64,000 bases of DNA from Marinobacter arenosus (GCF_019264345.1 NZ_JAHVAO010000001.1:2666001-2730000); one strand, 5' to 3'; counted from the first letter of the stretch, positions 7,742 through 18,034 are shown. Notes: generated from the sequence alone by a model not told the origin. Numbers and translations are program-made.

Positions 7742-8590
7742 TCAGGCACGATTCGCCAGTGCAGAGTCGTCGTAAGCTGCCGGAGCCGGACGCTTCGGAG
7801 CCGTACGCACGTGGGTGGTGTACAGGGTGAGGCCGGTGAAGGCCAGGCCGCCCACCAGGTTGCCCAGTACGGTCGGGATCTCATTCCACCAGAGGTAGTC
7901 CATGACCGAGAACTCACCGCCCATGATGATGGCCGACGGGAACAGGAACATGTTCACGATGGAATGCTCGAAGCCCATGAAGAAGAACAGCATGATCGGC
8001 ATCCACATGGCCAGTACCTTGCCGCTGACGTTGGTGGAGATCATGGCGCCAACCACGCCCATGGACACCATCCAGTTGCACAGCATGCCGCGGATGAAAA
8101 TGGTGGCCCAGCCAGCCGCGCCGTACTCGGCATACCCCAGGGTGCGGGCTTCGCCGACACTGGCAATTTTGGCGCCGACGGCGCCCGGGTCGGTGTTGAA
8201 ACCGTAGGTAAAGATAAAGGCCATCATGAACGCAACGGTCAGCGCACCACCAAGGTTGCCGAGGAAAACCCAGCCCCAGTTACGCAGGATGGCTTTCGGC
8301 GTGACCCCCGGGCGCTTATCGAGCAGTGCCAGGGGCGTCAGCATGAACACACCGGTCAGCAGGTCGAAGCCCATCAGGTACAACATGCAGAAACCGATCG
8401 GGAACAGGATGGCGCCGATCAGGAAGACGCCGGTCTCTACCGCAATGGTGATGGCAAACGCGGCCGCGAGCGCCAGGATGGCACCGGCCATAAAGGCCCG
8501 GATCAGCGTGTCCCGCGTCGACATGTAAATCTTCGATTCACCGGCGTCCACCATCTTGGTGACGAACTCCGAAGGTAAAATATAAGACAT
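7742..8590 (-). CDS. Formate/nitrite transporter (FNT) family channel
   Basis: A 282-residue inner-membrane protein with about six transmembrane helices and FNT motifs: ILFPIGFCMLYLMGFDLLTG, NWGWVFLGNLGGA, GMLCNWMVSMGVVGA, GFEHSIVNMF. FNT pentamers conduct formate, nitrite or related small anions. Nitrite (or nitrate) handling is inferred because the leader shares the regulatory layout of nrtA and nasA and because the kinase gene that follows is typical of nitrate assimilation loci. NirC is the nearest named functional relative, but substrate cannot be told from sequence, so no symbol is given. Confidence 0.9.
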   Translation of the reverse strand: MSYILPSEFVTKMVDAGESKIYMSTRDTLIRAFMAGAILALAAAFAITIAVETGVFLIGAILFPIGFCMLYLMGFDLLTGVFMLTPLALLDKRPGVTPKAILRNWGWVFLGNLGGALTVAFMMAFIFTYGFNTDPGAVGAKIASVGEARTLGYAEYGAAGWATIFIRGMLCNWMVSMGVVGAMISTNVSGKVLAMWMPIMLFFFMGFEHSIVNMFLFPSAIIMGGEFSVMDYLWWNEIPTVLGNLVGGLAFTGLTLYTTHVRTAPKRPAPAAYDDSALANRA

Positions 8591-8610
8591 AGCTCGTTCC
8601 TCTCGCCCAC

Positions 8611-8671
8611 AAAAAAACGGCGCTACCCACCCGCTGCCACGTTCAAGGATGCAGGGGTGAGCAGACGCCGT
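8611..8671 (-). terminator. Leader terminator (attenuator) upstream of the FNT gene
   Basis: On the minus strand ACGGCG pairs with CGCCGT, with inner CACCC/GGGTG and CTGC/GCAG pairings, and seven T follow. It lies between the sigma54 promoter and the start codon, as in the nrtA and nasA leaders. Confidence 0.8.
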
Positions 8672-8677
8672 CGTCTG
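8662..8677 (-). promoter_or_regulatory. Antiterminator-like hairpin in the FNT leader
   Basis: CAGAC-GACGGC-GTCTG on the minus strand is a perfect 5-bp stem whose 3' arm overlaps the terminator's 5' arm. The hexaloop has G rather than A at position 1 and keeps G at position 4, so it fits the ANTAR rule only in part. Confidence 0.45.
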
Positions 8678-8732
8678 AAAAGTATTCTGTCGCTGTGAAC
8701 AGAGCCGACATTGGCCCCGTTACCGGGAGAGT

Positions 8733-8748
8733 TGCAGAGACCGTGCCA
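8733..8748 (-). promoter_or_regulatory. Sigma54 (RpoN) promoter of the FNT gene
   Basis: The minus strand reads TGGCACGGTCTCTGCA: a perfect -24 element, GG-N10-GC spacing and one mismatch in the -12 box. The predicted start near 8722 gives a leader of about 130 nt. The rest of the 8591-8907 gap holds only regulatory sequence. Confidence 0.8.
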
Positions 8749-8847
8749 GAGTGTGTGGCCGGTTATGAAAGATATTTTATTTCAGAGGCTTGCCGGCATT
8801 TCCTGGGCCAGGCGCGGGTTCCGTTGAGTCCGGGGTCGGAACTGGGC

Positions 8848-8862
8848 GCACCCGTTCAGTGC
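8848..8862. promoter_or_regulatory. NtrC-like binding site upstream of the FNT gene
   Basis: GCACCCGTTCAGTGC has the perfect outer palindrome GCAC-N7-GTGC of NtrC sites. It is about 100 bp upstream of the sigma54 promoter, a usual enhancer distance. Confidence 0.6.
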
Positions 8863-8907
8863 GTTTTTCAGCGACATGCTGCACGCTGGAACAGGTGTTT
8901 GAATGAC

Positions 8908-9644
<737 letters not shown>

Positions 9645-9648
<4 letters not shown>

Positions 9649-10052
9649 GATGCCGGTTCCGTCAGCAGCACGACGTCGGTATACCCGCCCTGCTCAAGGA
9701 CCCGGAACAGCGCTTCGAGGTCCGCCATGGCGATAGAATCGGCGGCGGCGATTGTCAGGGGGCGGTCGGCATTGGGCGCTGGCAGTTGGTCAATCAGGGT
9801 GTTGGCGGTGAGCGTTTCACCGGCTACCTGCCAGACTCCACTGGCGGTGACCAGCAGGTCGGCGTGGGGGGGCTGTTCACTGGAATCCGAGGCGCCGGGA
9901 AGCTCGGGTAACGGCTCATCAGCAATCTGGCCCGCGACAATGAAAAACATCAGCAGCAGGAAAACCAGATTGATCAGGGGCAGCAGCGCGTCTTCCACGC
10001 GTTCCATCAGTGTTTTGCCTGAGGTCGACGGCGGGGGAACCAGTTGGGTCAT
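9645..10052 (-). CDS. exbD: ExbD/TolR family protein lacking the membrane Asp
   Basis: A 135-residue ExbD-type stator subunit: a short cytoplasmic N-terminus, one transmembrane helix (about residues 23-42) and a periplasmic domain. The helix reads [15 protein letters not shown], so the proton-carrying Asp of ExbD (PLIDVVF in the neighbouring copy) is Asn here. The start overlaps the preceding exbD by ATGA and its end overlaps tonB by ATGA. It may act only in a mixed ExbD dimer with the intact copy. The substitution is read directly; the consequence is inferred. Confidence 0.85.
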
Positions 10053-10444
10053 GGTGTCTGCGTGGTCGCACGTTTCCAGTGGGTGTCGATGCCGGCGCTG
10101 TCCAGTCGGCTGAGCGTCCGGGTGAAAGCGCCGAGCTCGGTGTCAGGCCGGGTGGTGAGGTTCACTTCCGAAATGCCGGCGGCTGCCAGGCCGGTCATCA
10201 GGTCCTCGAGGGTGCGGGGCTTATCCTGCCAAAGTACCTCGTCCGGCCCGATCACGGTCAGTTCCGGGATCGACGGACCGGTTGCCGGGGTTCGCTCGGG
10301 CGTGGCGTTGCCGAGTTCCAGAAAGCCCACCGGTAGCAACCGGCTGGTGAGCATGAAGAACACCAGCAGAATGAACACCACATCGATGAGCGGGGTGATC
10401 CGAATGGGGATGGGCCGCCTGGGGCGGGGTTCAACCAGTTGCAT
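10049..10444 (-). CDS. exbD: ExbD/TolR family proton-channel subunit (intact Asp)
   Basis: A 131-residue ExbD with the expected membrane motif ITPLIDVVFILLVFFML. The start at 10444 (MQLVEP) gives the usual 20-odd residues before the helix and overlaps the exbB stop by 14 nt. Starts at 10531 or 10573 remain open in frame but would overlap exbB by 100 bp or more and add a Pro/Arg-rich extension. It forms the ExbB-ExbD proton channel powering TonB. Confidence 0.85.
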   Translation of the reverse strand: MQLVEPRPRRPIPIRITPLIDVVFILLVFFMLTSRLLPVGFLELGNATPERTPATGPSIPELTVIGPDEVLWQDKPRTLEDLMTGLAAAGISEVNLTTRPDTELGAFTRTLSRLDSAGIDTHWKRATTQTP

Positions 10445-11234
10445 GGGCAAAGCGCGGTCGGCCCGGATTCGAATAGCCCGGCGCGTGGTCCGCAGTCGGT
10501 CGGGCGCTGCCGGCGGGGGTTGATTCCGCATCCACGGCCTGCCCCTCGGGTGTGGCCGCTTCCTGGGTGGCAACGTTCAGCACCGTGACAAGGGTGCCGT
10601 CGATGGTTTTGTGGATCCGCCGCAGTCGGAATTCGATCCAGGCGGCCAGTGCCGCAAACGGAATGGCGATGATCAGGCCTGCCGCCGTTGTGGTCAGTGC
10701 TTCGTAGATCCCACCGCTCAGTTGGGCGGCGTTGGCACGGCCTTCCGTTGCGGCCATGGCACCGAATGCGTCCATCATGCCCATGACGGTGCCGAGCAGT
10801 CCGAGCAATGGCGCCAGGGCGGCGATTACCTCAATGATTTTGAGCGGCGCCTCGAACGGCTCCAGGGCGTGTTGGGCATCCCGGGCTACGGTGCTGCGAA
10901 CCCGCTCGATGTCCTGCCGTTGCTGGCAGGCCTCAATGGTGTCTGCGACCAGGTGGAGCATCGGGTTCAGGCGACCGACCGCGCTTACCTGCCGGCGCAG
11001 TTGTGATGGCTGCACTTGCCCGGGCGATTGTTGCCAGATTGTCACAATTTTTTTAAGTCTGGGGGTGAGCCGGGGCGCGTATAACGCGCCCATCAGCATC
11101 AAATAGACGAAGGTAATTGCACCAGCCACAGCGATAGCCACAAGGACCATCATGACCGGGCCACCCATATCGAACAAACGGGAAAGCAGGCCGCCAAAGG
11201 GTTCGGTTGCAGAGAGCGTGGCAGTGTCTGGCAT
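10431..11234 (-). CDS. exbB: ExbB/TolQ/MotA family proton-channel protein
   Basis: A 267-residue inner-membrane protein with three transmembrane helices (about residues 25-50, 134-158, 178-200). It has the family core LAPLLGLLGTVMGMMDAF and GIYEALTTTAAGLIIAIP. The last 40 residues are low-complexity and partly overlap the exbD gene, as often seen for a non-conserved tail. It is the first gene of the TonB operon and drives energy transfer to TonB-dependent iron or vitamin receptors. Confidence 0.9.
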   Translation of the reverse strand: MPDTATLSATEPFGGLLSRLFDMGGPVMMVLVAIAVAGAITFVYLMLMGALYAPRLTPRLKKIVTIWQQSPGQVQPSQLRRQVSAVGRLNPMLHLVADTIEACQQRQDIERVRSTVARDAQHALEPFEAPLKIIEVIAALAPLLGLLGTVMGMMDAFGAMAATEGRANAAQLSGGIYEALTTTAAGLIIAIPFAALAAWIEFRLRRIHKTIDGTLVTVLNVATQEAATPEGQAVDAESTPAGSARPTADHAPGYSNPGRPRFAHATG

Positions 11235-11270
11235 GGTCTACGACTCGGTACTGAAGTTGGTGATCTAAAT

Positions 11271-11289
11271 AATAACGATTATCACTAAG
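11271..11289 (-). promoter_or_regulatory. Candidate Fur box upstream of exbB
   Basis: The minus-strand 19-mer CTTAGTGATAATCGTTATT matches the Fur consensus GATAATGATAATCATTATC at 14 of 19 positions, with 12 of 14 in the right-hand part. It is 37 bp upstream of the exbB ATG. Confidence 0.65.
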
Positions 11290-11441
11290 TTTGCAAGGTG
11301 TAACCTGACATTCCCGAAGGCTCTGTTAAGATTCCTTCAGGGATCCGTGATCAAGACCTGCTGCCATTATGGGTGCGGCGGTCAGGAGGGGAGAGTCTCT
11401 ATTTACCGTAACGCCCCAGTATTTGGAGTTGGAACGCTGCG

Positions 11442-13787
11442 ATGATCAAACGTTGGTTTGGGAGCCTCGTTAATCGCGCGGTGGCCCTGGTGATTGTTGT
11501 CATCCTTCTGTCTGCCTTGGTAGTTACCCTTGTTGGTTCCCTGCTCAGTCAGGGTGAGCTCGAACAACAGGCGCGAGACCAGGTAGAAACCATGGCCCGT
11601 TTGGTGGCGAGTGAACTGGACGACAAACTTGCCCTGCGTCTGGAAACCCTCAGCCATGTCGCCGAAAGCTTCACCATGGACGAGACTGCGCTCAGTGCCC
11701 GCGCGCGCGTGCTCATCCGTCAGCAAACCGCTCTGCAACACCTTTTTGATGGCCTTTATCTGATCGACGCCACCGGCGTGGTCCTGGCCGAGTACCCCGA
11801 GGCGTATGAACAAACCGGTCTTAACGTCAGTGGCCGGGAGTATTTCCAGAACGTATCCCATCACATGACGCCGGTGATCAGCGATCCCTACATCTCGAAT
11901 TACCAGGACAAGCCGGCGGTCATGATCGCGGCGCCCATTTTTGACCATCGGCAAAAGTTCCTCGGCATGATTGGCGGGGCGATCCTCCTCAAGGGCTCCA
12001 ACTTCATGGAAGAGTTTGCCGGACTGCGGGTCGGCAAGACCGGGTATCTCGAAATTGGCACGCGCAGTGGGGTGACCCTGGCCCATGGCGGAAGCGATGA
12101 GGTCATGGTCCCGGTTCGGGTAGGGAATCCGGTGCTTAAGGACGCCATGGGGGGCTTCGAGGGCACCCGGCAGACCCGCGATGGCCAGGGTGAAAGCGCC
12201 ATCATGTCGGTGCAGCAGATGGCGCAGGTGCCCTGGTTCGTGGCGGTGGTGTGGCCGGCCCGTGAAGCCTTCGCTCCGCTAACCCGGATGGCGGATGCGT
12301 TTGGCTGGACCCTGCTTGCCGTCATCGCCGTCATCGGGCCGTTGGCGTTGTGGGTGTTCCAGCGTCTGATGGCGCCGCTGCGAGCACTCGGTCGGCAGAT
12401 CAACGAGCGCCACCTCGGGGTTCGCACCAACCCGGTGGATGTATCCGGCGGACGGGAGATCCGCCAGGTGGCCGAAATCTTCAACACGGTCATGGACGAG
12501 CGTGAGGAGGTCCTGGGTTCGCTGGCCGAACGTGAAGCCTTCTTCCGTTCACTGACCCAGAGTGCCCCGATCGGCATCGTGCAGACCGATGTCCTGGGCC
12601 GGATTGATTTCGTGAACCCCGCGTTCGAGAAGCTGATCGGCCAGCCCGCCTCCGAACTCCAGCACACGCAGTTGATCAACGGTGTTTACGAAGGCGATCG
12701 GGAGACTGTCCGCAACGGATGGCAACAGGCTCTCAGGAATAAGGAAATTTTCCGGGGCCGTTTCCGGATCCCGAGTCGCGGCGAGCGGGAGCTGATCTGG
12801 GGCGATGTGATGACGGCGGTGATCGAAACCCCGGAAAAGGCGCTGGGGAGCATCACGGTGGTACGGGATATTTCCCGCGAGCTCGAAGTCGAGGAAGCGT
12901 TGAGGGAAGAACAGCAGCGGGCGGAACATATTCTCGGTGTGCTGCAGGAGGGGGTTCTGATGGTGGATGTCCAGGGCCGTATCCGCTACGCCAACGAGGC
13001 GGCCTGCGTGTTCCTGGGCACCGAGGGTAACTGCGTCAAACGCAATTTCTTCGATCTGGTGGTCATCGAGGGCAACGACGGGCCCCTTGCCCACACCGAT
13101 TTTCTGACCGGCGACAATGTCGACAGTCTGTACGGTACGCTGCGCAACCAGAAGGACGAGGTTTTCGACATCGACCTGACCATGCTTCACGTGCGTCAGG
13201 GCAAGCACAACGAACGCATGGTGTTTGTGATCCGGGATGACAGCGAACGCCGCCGCGAAGAAGAGCGACTGTCCTGGGAGGCAACCCACGACAGTCTCAC
13301 CCAGCTACTCAATCGCCGGGCGTTCAGTTCCGCGCTCATCAAGTGCATGGCGGACGTGCCTCAGCAGCGCGAGCGCTCGGTGCTGATGTTGATCGACCTG
13401 GACCATTTCAAGCCGGTCAATGACGAGGGCGGCCATCTCCTGGGGGACGATCTGCTGAAACGGCTGGCGGACCTGTTCAAGGATGCGGTGCGCAAGTCCG
13501 ACATCGTGGCCCGGCTGGGGGGAGACGAGTTCGGCATCATTCTTCCGGCCTGTGGCCTCGAACGGGCCGAAGCGCTGGCGGAACGTATCCGTTCGCGGGT
13601 GGCGGAGCTGAGGATCGAGCAGGACGGCAAACATTTCGGGGTCACCGCCAGCATCGGGCTGACCGAACTGACCTCGGGCGACAGCGGGCCCAGGGAAGTG
13701 ATTTCCCGTGCCGACGAGGGTTCCTACATCGCCAAGTCCCGGGGTCGAAATGCGGTCGTGGTGGTTCCGGCACCCTCCGACGACTAG
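11442..13787 (+). CDS. Membrane diguanylate cyclase with Cache, PAS and GGDEF domains
   Basis: A 781-residue sensor making c-di-GMP. Order: helix 1 (residues about 10-33), a periplasmic double-Cache sensor (about 40-275), helix 2 (about 285-307), a HAMP-like linker, two PAS domains (about 365-480 and 490-605) and a GGDEF domain (about 615-775). The active site is intact (LGGDEF at about residue 692), and RKSD five residues before it is a product-inhibition I-site. It is divergent from the TonB operon. The ligand of the Cache domain cannot be predicted. Confidence 0.93.
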   Translation: MIKRWFGSLVNRAVALVIVVILLSALVVTLVGSLLSQGELEQQARDQVETMARLVASELDDKLALRLETLSHVAESFTMDETALSARARVLIRQQTALQHLFDGLYLIDATGVVLAEYPEAYEQTGLNVSGREYFQNVSHHMTPVISDPYISNYQDKPAVMIAAPIFDHRQKFLGMIGGAILLKGSNFMEEFAGLRVGKTGYLEIGTRSGVTLAHGGSDEVMVPVRVGNPVLKDAMGGFEGTRQTRDGQGESAIMSVQQMAQVPWFVAVVWPAREAFAPLTRMADAFGWTLLAVIAVIGPLALWVFQRLMAPLRALGRQINERHLGVRTNPVDVSGGREIRQVAEIFNTVMDEREEVLGSLAEREAFFRSLTQSAPIGIVQTDVLGRIDFVNPAFEKLIGQPASELQHTQLINGVYEGDRETVRNGWQQALRNKEIFRGRFRIPSRGERELIWGDVMTAVIETPEKALGSITVVRDISRELEVEEALREEQQRAEHILGVLQEGVLMVDVQGRIRYANEAACVFLGTEGNCVKRNFFDLVVIEGNDGPLAHTDFLTGDNVDSLYGTLRNQKDEVFDIDLTMLHVRQGKHNERMVFVIRDDSERRREEERLSWEATHDSLTQLLNRRAFSSALIKCMADVPQQRERSVLMLIDLDHFKPVNDEGGHLLGDDLLKRLADLFKDAVRKSDIVARLGGDEFGIILPACGLERAEALAERIRSRVAELRIEQDGKHFGVTASIGLTELTSGDSGPREVISRADEGSYIAKSRGRNAVVVVPAPSDD

Positions 13788-13815
13788 TGCCTGGTCCGTC
13801 CCGGACATGTCAGGC

Positions 13816-14577
13816 TCACCAGCTGCTGGCGCTGCCAGCCTGCCACAGCAGCCGCAACGCCAGCAGCGTCAGGACCACGTTAAAGGTGTGATGGAACCAC
13901 CGGTTGCTCAGTGATCGGAGCAGGTGAAGGCCCAGCCAGGTCCCGGCAAACCCGCTGGCAATCATCGCCAGGATAAACGGCAGCCAATCCGGAAAGACAA
14001 ATCCTGCAACGCTGAACACCAGCGCCTTGGGCGCGTGCTGCAGGGTCATGGCCGTGGCAAAGGTGGCGACCGTGGCGAAACGGTCGATGTGGATCTGCTT
14101 GATGAAGGCCGCCACCAGCGGTCCGGTGGCGCCCACGAACAGGCTGACAAAGCTGGTGAGCCCGGAGGCCAGGAAAATACCGGTGTTGCCGAAGGATCGC
14201 CTGGGCAGCGGTGGCCCCCAGCACAGGTAGAGTACGAACAGGCCGATGGTCAGTTGCCAGACCGGCGCGGGCAGGTCGACCAGCAGCCAGGCGCCCAAAC
14301 CGGCGCCAACCACCACGCCTGGGGCGAACGCAGCGATCACCTTCCAGTCCACCTGTTTGCGGGTCAGCAAGGCGCGCCCGCCGTTGGAACCGAGCTGGAT
14401 CATGCCGTGCACCGGAATAATGGCGGCAGGCGGCATCCAGGTCGCCATCACCACCAGCAGCAAAACGCCGCCCCCGGCACCGAGACTGGCGGTGATCATG
14501 GAGGTCAGAACCGAGCAGGCCAGCAGAAAGGTCGCGACAGGTACGCTCAGGCTGTCCGGCAGCAGGGTCAGTTCCAT
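13816..14577 (-). CDS. TSUP (TauE/SafE) family permease
   Basis: A 253-residue inner-membrane protein with seven or eight hydrophobic helices. It has the family's glycine-rich stretch SMITASLGAGGGVLLL and the second-half repeat LTSFVSLFVGATGPLVAAFI. TSUP proteins export sulfite, sulfoacetate or other small organic acids, and the substrate here is unknown. The start overlaps the end of the upstream transglycosylase gene by 10 bp, so the two are translationally coupled although no shared function is obvious. Confidence 0.88.
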   Translation of the reverse strand: MELTLLPDSLSVPVATFLLACSVLTSMITASLGAGGGVLLLVVMATWMPPAAIIPVHGMIQLGSNGGRALLTRKQVDWKVIAAFAPGVVVGAGLGAWLLVDLPAPVWQLTIGLFVLYLCWGPPLPRRSFGNTGIFLASGLTSFVSLFVGATGPLVAAFIKQIHIDRFATVATFATAMTLQHAPKALVFSVAGFVFPDWLPFILAMIASGFAGTWLGLHLLRSLSNRWFHHTFNVVLTLLALRLLWQAGSASSW

Positions 14578-15695
14578 TCACAGAATTCCGTGGTGGCCAG
14601 CCGAGGAGACCGGCACAGGGCTTCCGTTGCCAGTTGCACGTCGGCGACGTAGTACAGCGAGGCCAGCCCCAGGCGATCACGGCCCAGATTGTGGAAGACC
14701 ATGCCGAACGCGATGTCGCCCGCGGTGAAACGCTGGTGGTGCTCGGCAAAATAGGCGGCGGGCTTCGACAGCTCGTCATCCACCAGCAGCGCTTCAACGC
14801 GCCCGGCGCCGCCGTGGTAGGCCTGCACCAGCAGGAGCGTGAACAGGCGTTGTTGTTTGGCGTCGGGCAGATTGCCAAACCGTTGCTCGAAGACCGGCCG
14901 GAGATTGCTGGCGTTCTGGTCCATCAGACGGAGTGCACAGTCAATCTGCGCCAGCCGGTGCCAGTAGTTGCGGGGTTTGATCCGGCAGTCCGACAGCGCC
15001 GACGGTGACAGTTGCAGGATGCCGCGGGCATTGGCGCCGGAATGGGCCCGGACCTGACCACCGCTTTCGATCAGGAGCTGGCCGGCGAGGTAGCGTGGCA
15101 GGGCCTGGGGCAGGTCCAGCCGGTCCTGAGCCATACGGGTCTGGTACACATACATCAGGGCCTCATGCAACGAGCCTGGCTGCTCGCCGGACGCGAACGA
15201 GAGATCGTCCCAGGCGCCCCAGAGGCGATCAGCGGGCAGGGTGCCGAGGTAGCGGGCCACTGCTTCATCCAGATTGACGTGGGGCTGGTTGCAGGCGAGC
15301 GCGAACGGGTAGCCGGTCTGGTCGGTTTTTCCGGGGAGCCAGGTGTCGGTACGCGTCTTCTCATGCAAGGAGCGGCGGGTGTCGTTGAGGCGTTGCTGGG
15401 TTTCGTCGCGGTCTGAACCGTCTGAAATCCAGGCCAGGAACTGACCGCGCATGTCGAACAGGATGTGGCGCTCGGTTTCGGCGCAGTAGCCGGATTCCCG
15501 CAGTACCCAGCCGCGGATGGTCAGGATGTTGCTGTACACCCCCTGGCTCGCCCAGTAGGGTGTATCCCGCACCACCCGGGTCCAGTCAGCCGGGGTAGTT
15601 GGCGGGTTTGCGTCGGCACTGGCCTGGCTCAGGCCTGTGCACGCCAGGATGAAAATCAGGCAGAGCTGTCGTAAGCTCGTCAGTCTCCAGTTCAT
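14568..15695 (-). CDS. Secreted lytic transglycosylase (SLT domain) protein
   Basis: A 375-residue exported protein starting at the ATG at 15695. Its signal peptide (MNWRLTSLRQLCLIFILACT...QASA) marks this start over the longer open frame. The C-terminal half holds an SLT-type motif, LIESGGQVRAHSGANARGILQL, where the Glu of ESGG is the likely catalytic acid. The family cleaves peptidoglycan between MurNAc and GlcNAc. The N-terminal 200 residues are unfamiliar. Several cysteines (YCAETE, ALACNQP, SDCRIK, IDCALR) suggest periplasmic disulfides. Confidence 0.82.
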   Translation of the reverse strand: MNWRLTSLRQLCLIFILACTGLSQASADANPPTTPADWTRVVRDTPYWASQGVYSNILTIRGWVLRESGYCAETERHILFDMRGQFLAWISDGSDRDETQQRLNDTRRSLHEKTRTDTWLPGKTDQTGYPFALACNQPHVNLDEAVARYLGTLPADRLWGAWDDLSFASGEQPGSLHEALMYVYQTRMAQDRLDLPQALPRYLAGQLLIESGGQVRAHSGANARGILQLSPSALSDCRIKPRNYWHRLAQIDCALRLMDQNASNLRPVFEQRFGNLPDAKQQRLFTLLLVQAYHGGAGRVEALLVDDELSKPAAYFAEHHQRFTAGDIAFGMVFHNLGRDRLGLASLYYVADVQLATEALCRSPRLATTEFCEWN

Positions 15696-15744
15696 ACACG
15701 TAACGTCCGTGACCTTCCCGATAACACAATAACAAACGGAACCT

Positions 15745-17241
15745 ATGATGAAGCAATCAGAATATCTGAGGTATGACGCCACCGCACTGGCCGATCTGAT
15801 CCGGCGAGGGGAGGTTACCTCACGTGAAATCTGCGAGGCGGCGACGGAGCGGGCCACCCGGGTGAACGGCACCCTGAATGCTATCTGTTACCCGCAGTTT
15901 TCTGAAGCACCCGGCCAGGAATTTCCCAGGGAGGCGACCTTCGCAGGTGTTCCCCTGCTGCTCAAGGACCTGGCCCAGGAACAGGCCGGTCACCCCTGTA
16001 CCTATGGCAGTCGGGGCCTCACCCGAAATGTGGCGACCCAGGATTCCGAGTTTGTCCGGCGTGCCCGGGACGGTGGCCTGGTGTTTCTGGGCCGTACGGC
16101 AACGCCCGAATTCGGCCTGAAAGCGGTCACGGAGTCCGAGCTCTGGGGCCCGTCCCGCAACCCGTGGAATACCGACCTTACCCCCGGCGGGTCCAGTGGC
16201 GGCTCCGGAGCGGCCGTGGCCGCGGGCATCGTGCCCATGGCCGGAGCCAACGACGGTGGCGGATCCATTCGTATCCCGGCCGCCTACAATGGCCTGTTCG
16301 GCCTGAAGCCTTCCCGGGGCAGGATTTCCAGCGGCCCGCTGGTTGGTGAGGCCTGGACCGGTGCCTCCACCGATCACGTGGTCAGCCGGACCGTGCGGGA
16401 CAGCGCGGCGATGCTGGACATCCTCAGCGGTCCGGCCTCCGGCGACCCCTTCGCCATTCCCGCGCCGCCGGCGCCTTTTTCCCAGTTGAGCCAGCAATCG
16501 CCGGGTACCCTGAAAATCGGTGTGTTCACCTCCTCGCCCTACGATACCGAGGTTGCGCCAGACTGTGTGGCCGCAGTGGAGGCGACGGCCCGGGTGCTGG
16601 AAAACCTGGGTCACAAGGTGGAATACGCCCGGCCGGAATTCGATGGTATGGCGCTGGCCCGCTGTTACCTGGGGTTGTATTTCGGTGAAGTATCGGCGCT
16701 GATGGCGCAGGCCCGGGAACGCTTCGGGGCCCGGGACGAAGACTTCGAGCTGGATACCCGACTGATCGGCATGCTGGGCAATTCCATGCCCCTGTCCGAT
16801 TACGTTCGGCGCCGGCAGCAGTGGAACGACTTTGCCCGTGCGCTCGGCGCGTTTTTCGGCAGCTACGATCTGTATCTGTGCCCCACCACCGGCCAGCTTC
16901 CGGCTCGCATCGGGGAGCTGGAGACCCCGGCCCACCTGAAGATTGCCGCCCGACTGATGCTGGCGCTGAAAGCGGGCAAGCTGGTGCACCGTACCGGCCA
17001 GGTTGATCAGATGGCGCTGGAAAGCCTGGCCCGTACGCCCTTTACCCAACTGGCGAACCTGACCGGGACTCCCGCCATGTCGGTCCCGATGCACTGGACG
17101 GCGTCCGGCCTGCCCGTGGGCGTTCAGTTCGGTGGGCGTCATGGGGACGAAGTCCGGCTGCTGCAACTGGCGGCCCAGTTGGAGGAAGCGAACCCCTGGT
17201 TCGGTCAGTATGAGCGCCTGGAGAACGCCTTCGATGGGTAG
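15745..17241 (+). CDS. Amidase-signature family hydrolase
   Basis: A 498-residue amidase. The Ser-cisSer-Lys triad is visible: Lys in [10 protein letters not shown] (about residue 75), the [12 protein letters not shown] core (about 150) and [10 protein letters not shown] (about 171-180) with the nucleophile Ser. No signal peptide, so it is cytoplasmic. Members hydrolyse amides ranging from short aliphatic or aryl amides to oligomers; the substrate is not predictable. The start could be either of two consecutive ATGs. It diverges from the transglycosylase gene. Confidence 0.88.
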   Translation: MMKQSEYLRYDATALADLIRRGEVTSREICEAATERATRVNGTLNAICYPQFSEAPGQEFPREATFAGVPLLLKDLAQEQAGHPCTYGSRGLTRNVATQDSEFVRRARDGGLVFLGRTATPEFGLKAVTESELWGPSRNPWNTDLTPGGSSGGSGAAVAAGIVPMAGANDGGGSIRIPAAYNGLFGLKPSRGRISSGPLVGEAWTGASTDHVVSRTVRDSAAMLDILSGPASGDPFAIPAPPAPFSQLSQQSPGTLKIGVFTSSPYDTEVAPDCVAAVEATARVLENLGHKVEYARPEFDGMALARCYLGLYFGEVSALMAQARERFGARDEDFELDTRLIGMLGNSMPLSDYVRRRQQWNDFARALGAFFGSYDLYLCPTTGQLPARIGELETPAHLKIAARLMLALKAGKLVHRTGQVDQMALESLARTPFTQLANLTGTPAMSVPMHWTASGLPVGVQFGGRHGDEVRLLQLAAQLEEANPWFGQYERLENAFDG

Positions 17242-17363
17242 GGCTTGTGATCCGCTTGCCAAAACTCCACGTTTATCTTTGTGTGCGGAACAGGCTATGC
17301 TGTTTGTCAGGGAGACCCATTCTTCCTGACAGACCCTGATGGCATCGAGGAGGCGAGCGTATT

Positions 17364-17975
17364 ATGAACCAACCGATGGCAATCGATGATCTGGTATCAG
17401 TAGCACAGGCCGAGGCCATGGGGGAGCTGGATGCCCCGATGATGGCAATCGTCCTGTCCAGCGAACAAAGCTACGACTTGCCCATTAATTCCCTTGAAAC
17501 CGATGCCGACAAGGCCCGCTGGGGGTTGATCCTCCGCGCTGCCCGCGAGCATGTGGAAGCGGATGCGGTGGCGGTGCTGTACCCGGCCTGGACCACCATC
17601 CGTCAGAAGAAACCCGAACCGGAGGCGGAACAACGCTCGGAGGATGCGGCGGAGAGCCCTGGAGAGGGCGAGAGCAGCCCGATCGACACCCTGTTTGTCC
17701 AGTTGCACACCCGTGATCACGTGTACTGGCGAGGGTTCGAGCAGATTCGGGATCCAAAACACCAGCGCATCATCGGCTTCCGCCGGATCAAGGCGCTGTC
17801 CACCGACTACAAACGGGACGAAGCGCCGTCCGTCACGGCCTGGCTCAGCACCTTGTTTGAGCCATTACCGGATGAAGGCGAGGAAACCGCGGTCGACCGG
17901 GAACTGGCCGACCTGTTGGAAGAGCCGGAAGTGACCGCCGCACTCTACCCGCGTCAGATGCGCGCCCTGCACTGA
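17364..17975 (+). CDS. Unrecognised cytoplasmic protein
   Basis: A 203-residue acidic protein without signal peptide or membrane segment. It has an ordered N-terminal part (about 1-75), a charged Glu/Ser-rich linker (about 80-105) and a second ordered part (about 107-200) starting IDTLFVQLHTRDHVYWRGFEQI. A strong ribosome site (GAGGAGG) precedes the ATG. No family is recognised and the neighbours do not help. Confidence 0.75.
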   Translation: MNQPMAIDDLVSVAQAEAMGELDAPMMAIVLSSEQSYDLPINSLETDADKARWGLILRAAREHVEADAVAVLYPAWTTIRQKKPEPEAEQRSEDAAESPGEGESSPIDTLFVQLHTRDHVYWRGFEQIRDPKHQRIIGFRRIKALSTDYKRDEAPSVTAWLSTLFEPLPDEGEETAVDRELADLLEEPEVTAALYPRQMRALH

Positions 17976-17985
17976 TCCTCCTACA

Positions 17986-18012
17986 GCCGCCGGGGCTCCG
18001 TGCGCCGGCGGC
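17986..18012. other. Hairpin between convergent genes
   Basis: GCCGCCGG and CCGGCGGC form an 8-bp GC stem between two convergent stop codons. No T run follows on either strand, so it is a possible mRNA 3'-end stabiliser rather than an intrinsic terminator. Confidence 0.4.
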
Positions 18013-18034
18013 GTTGACGATCCACCTCGGGTCC

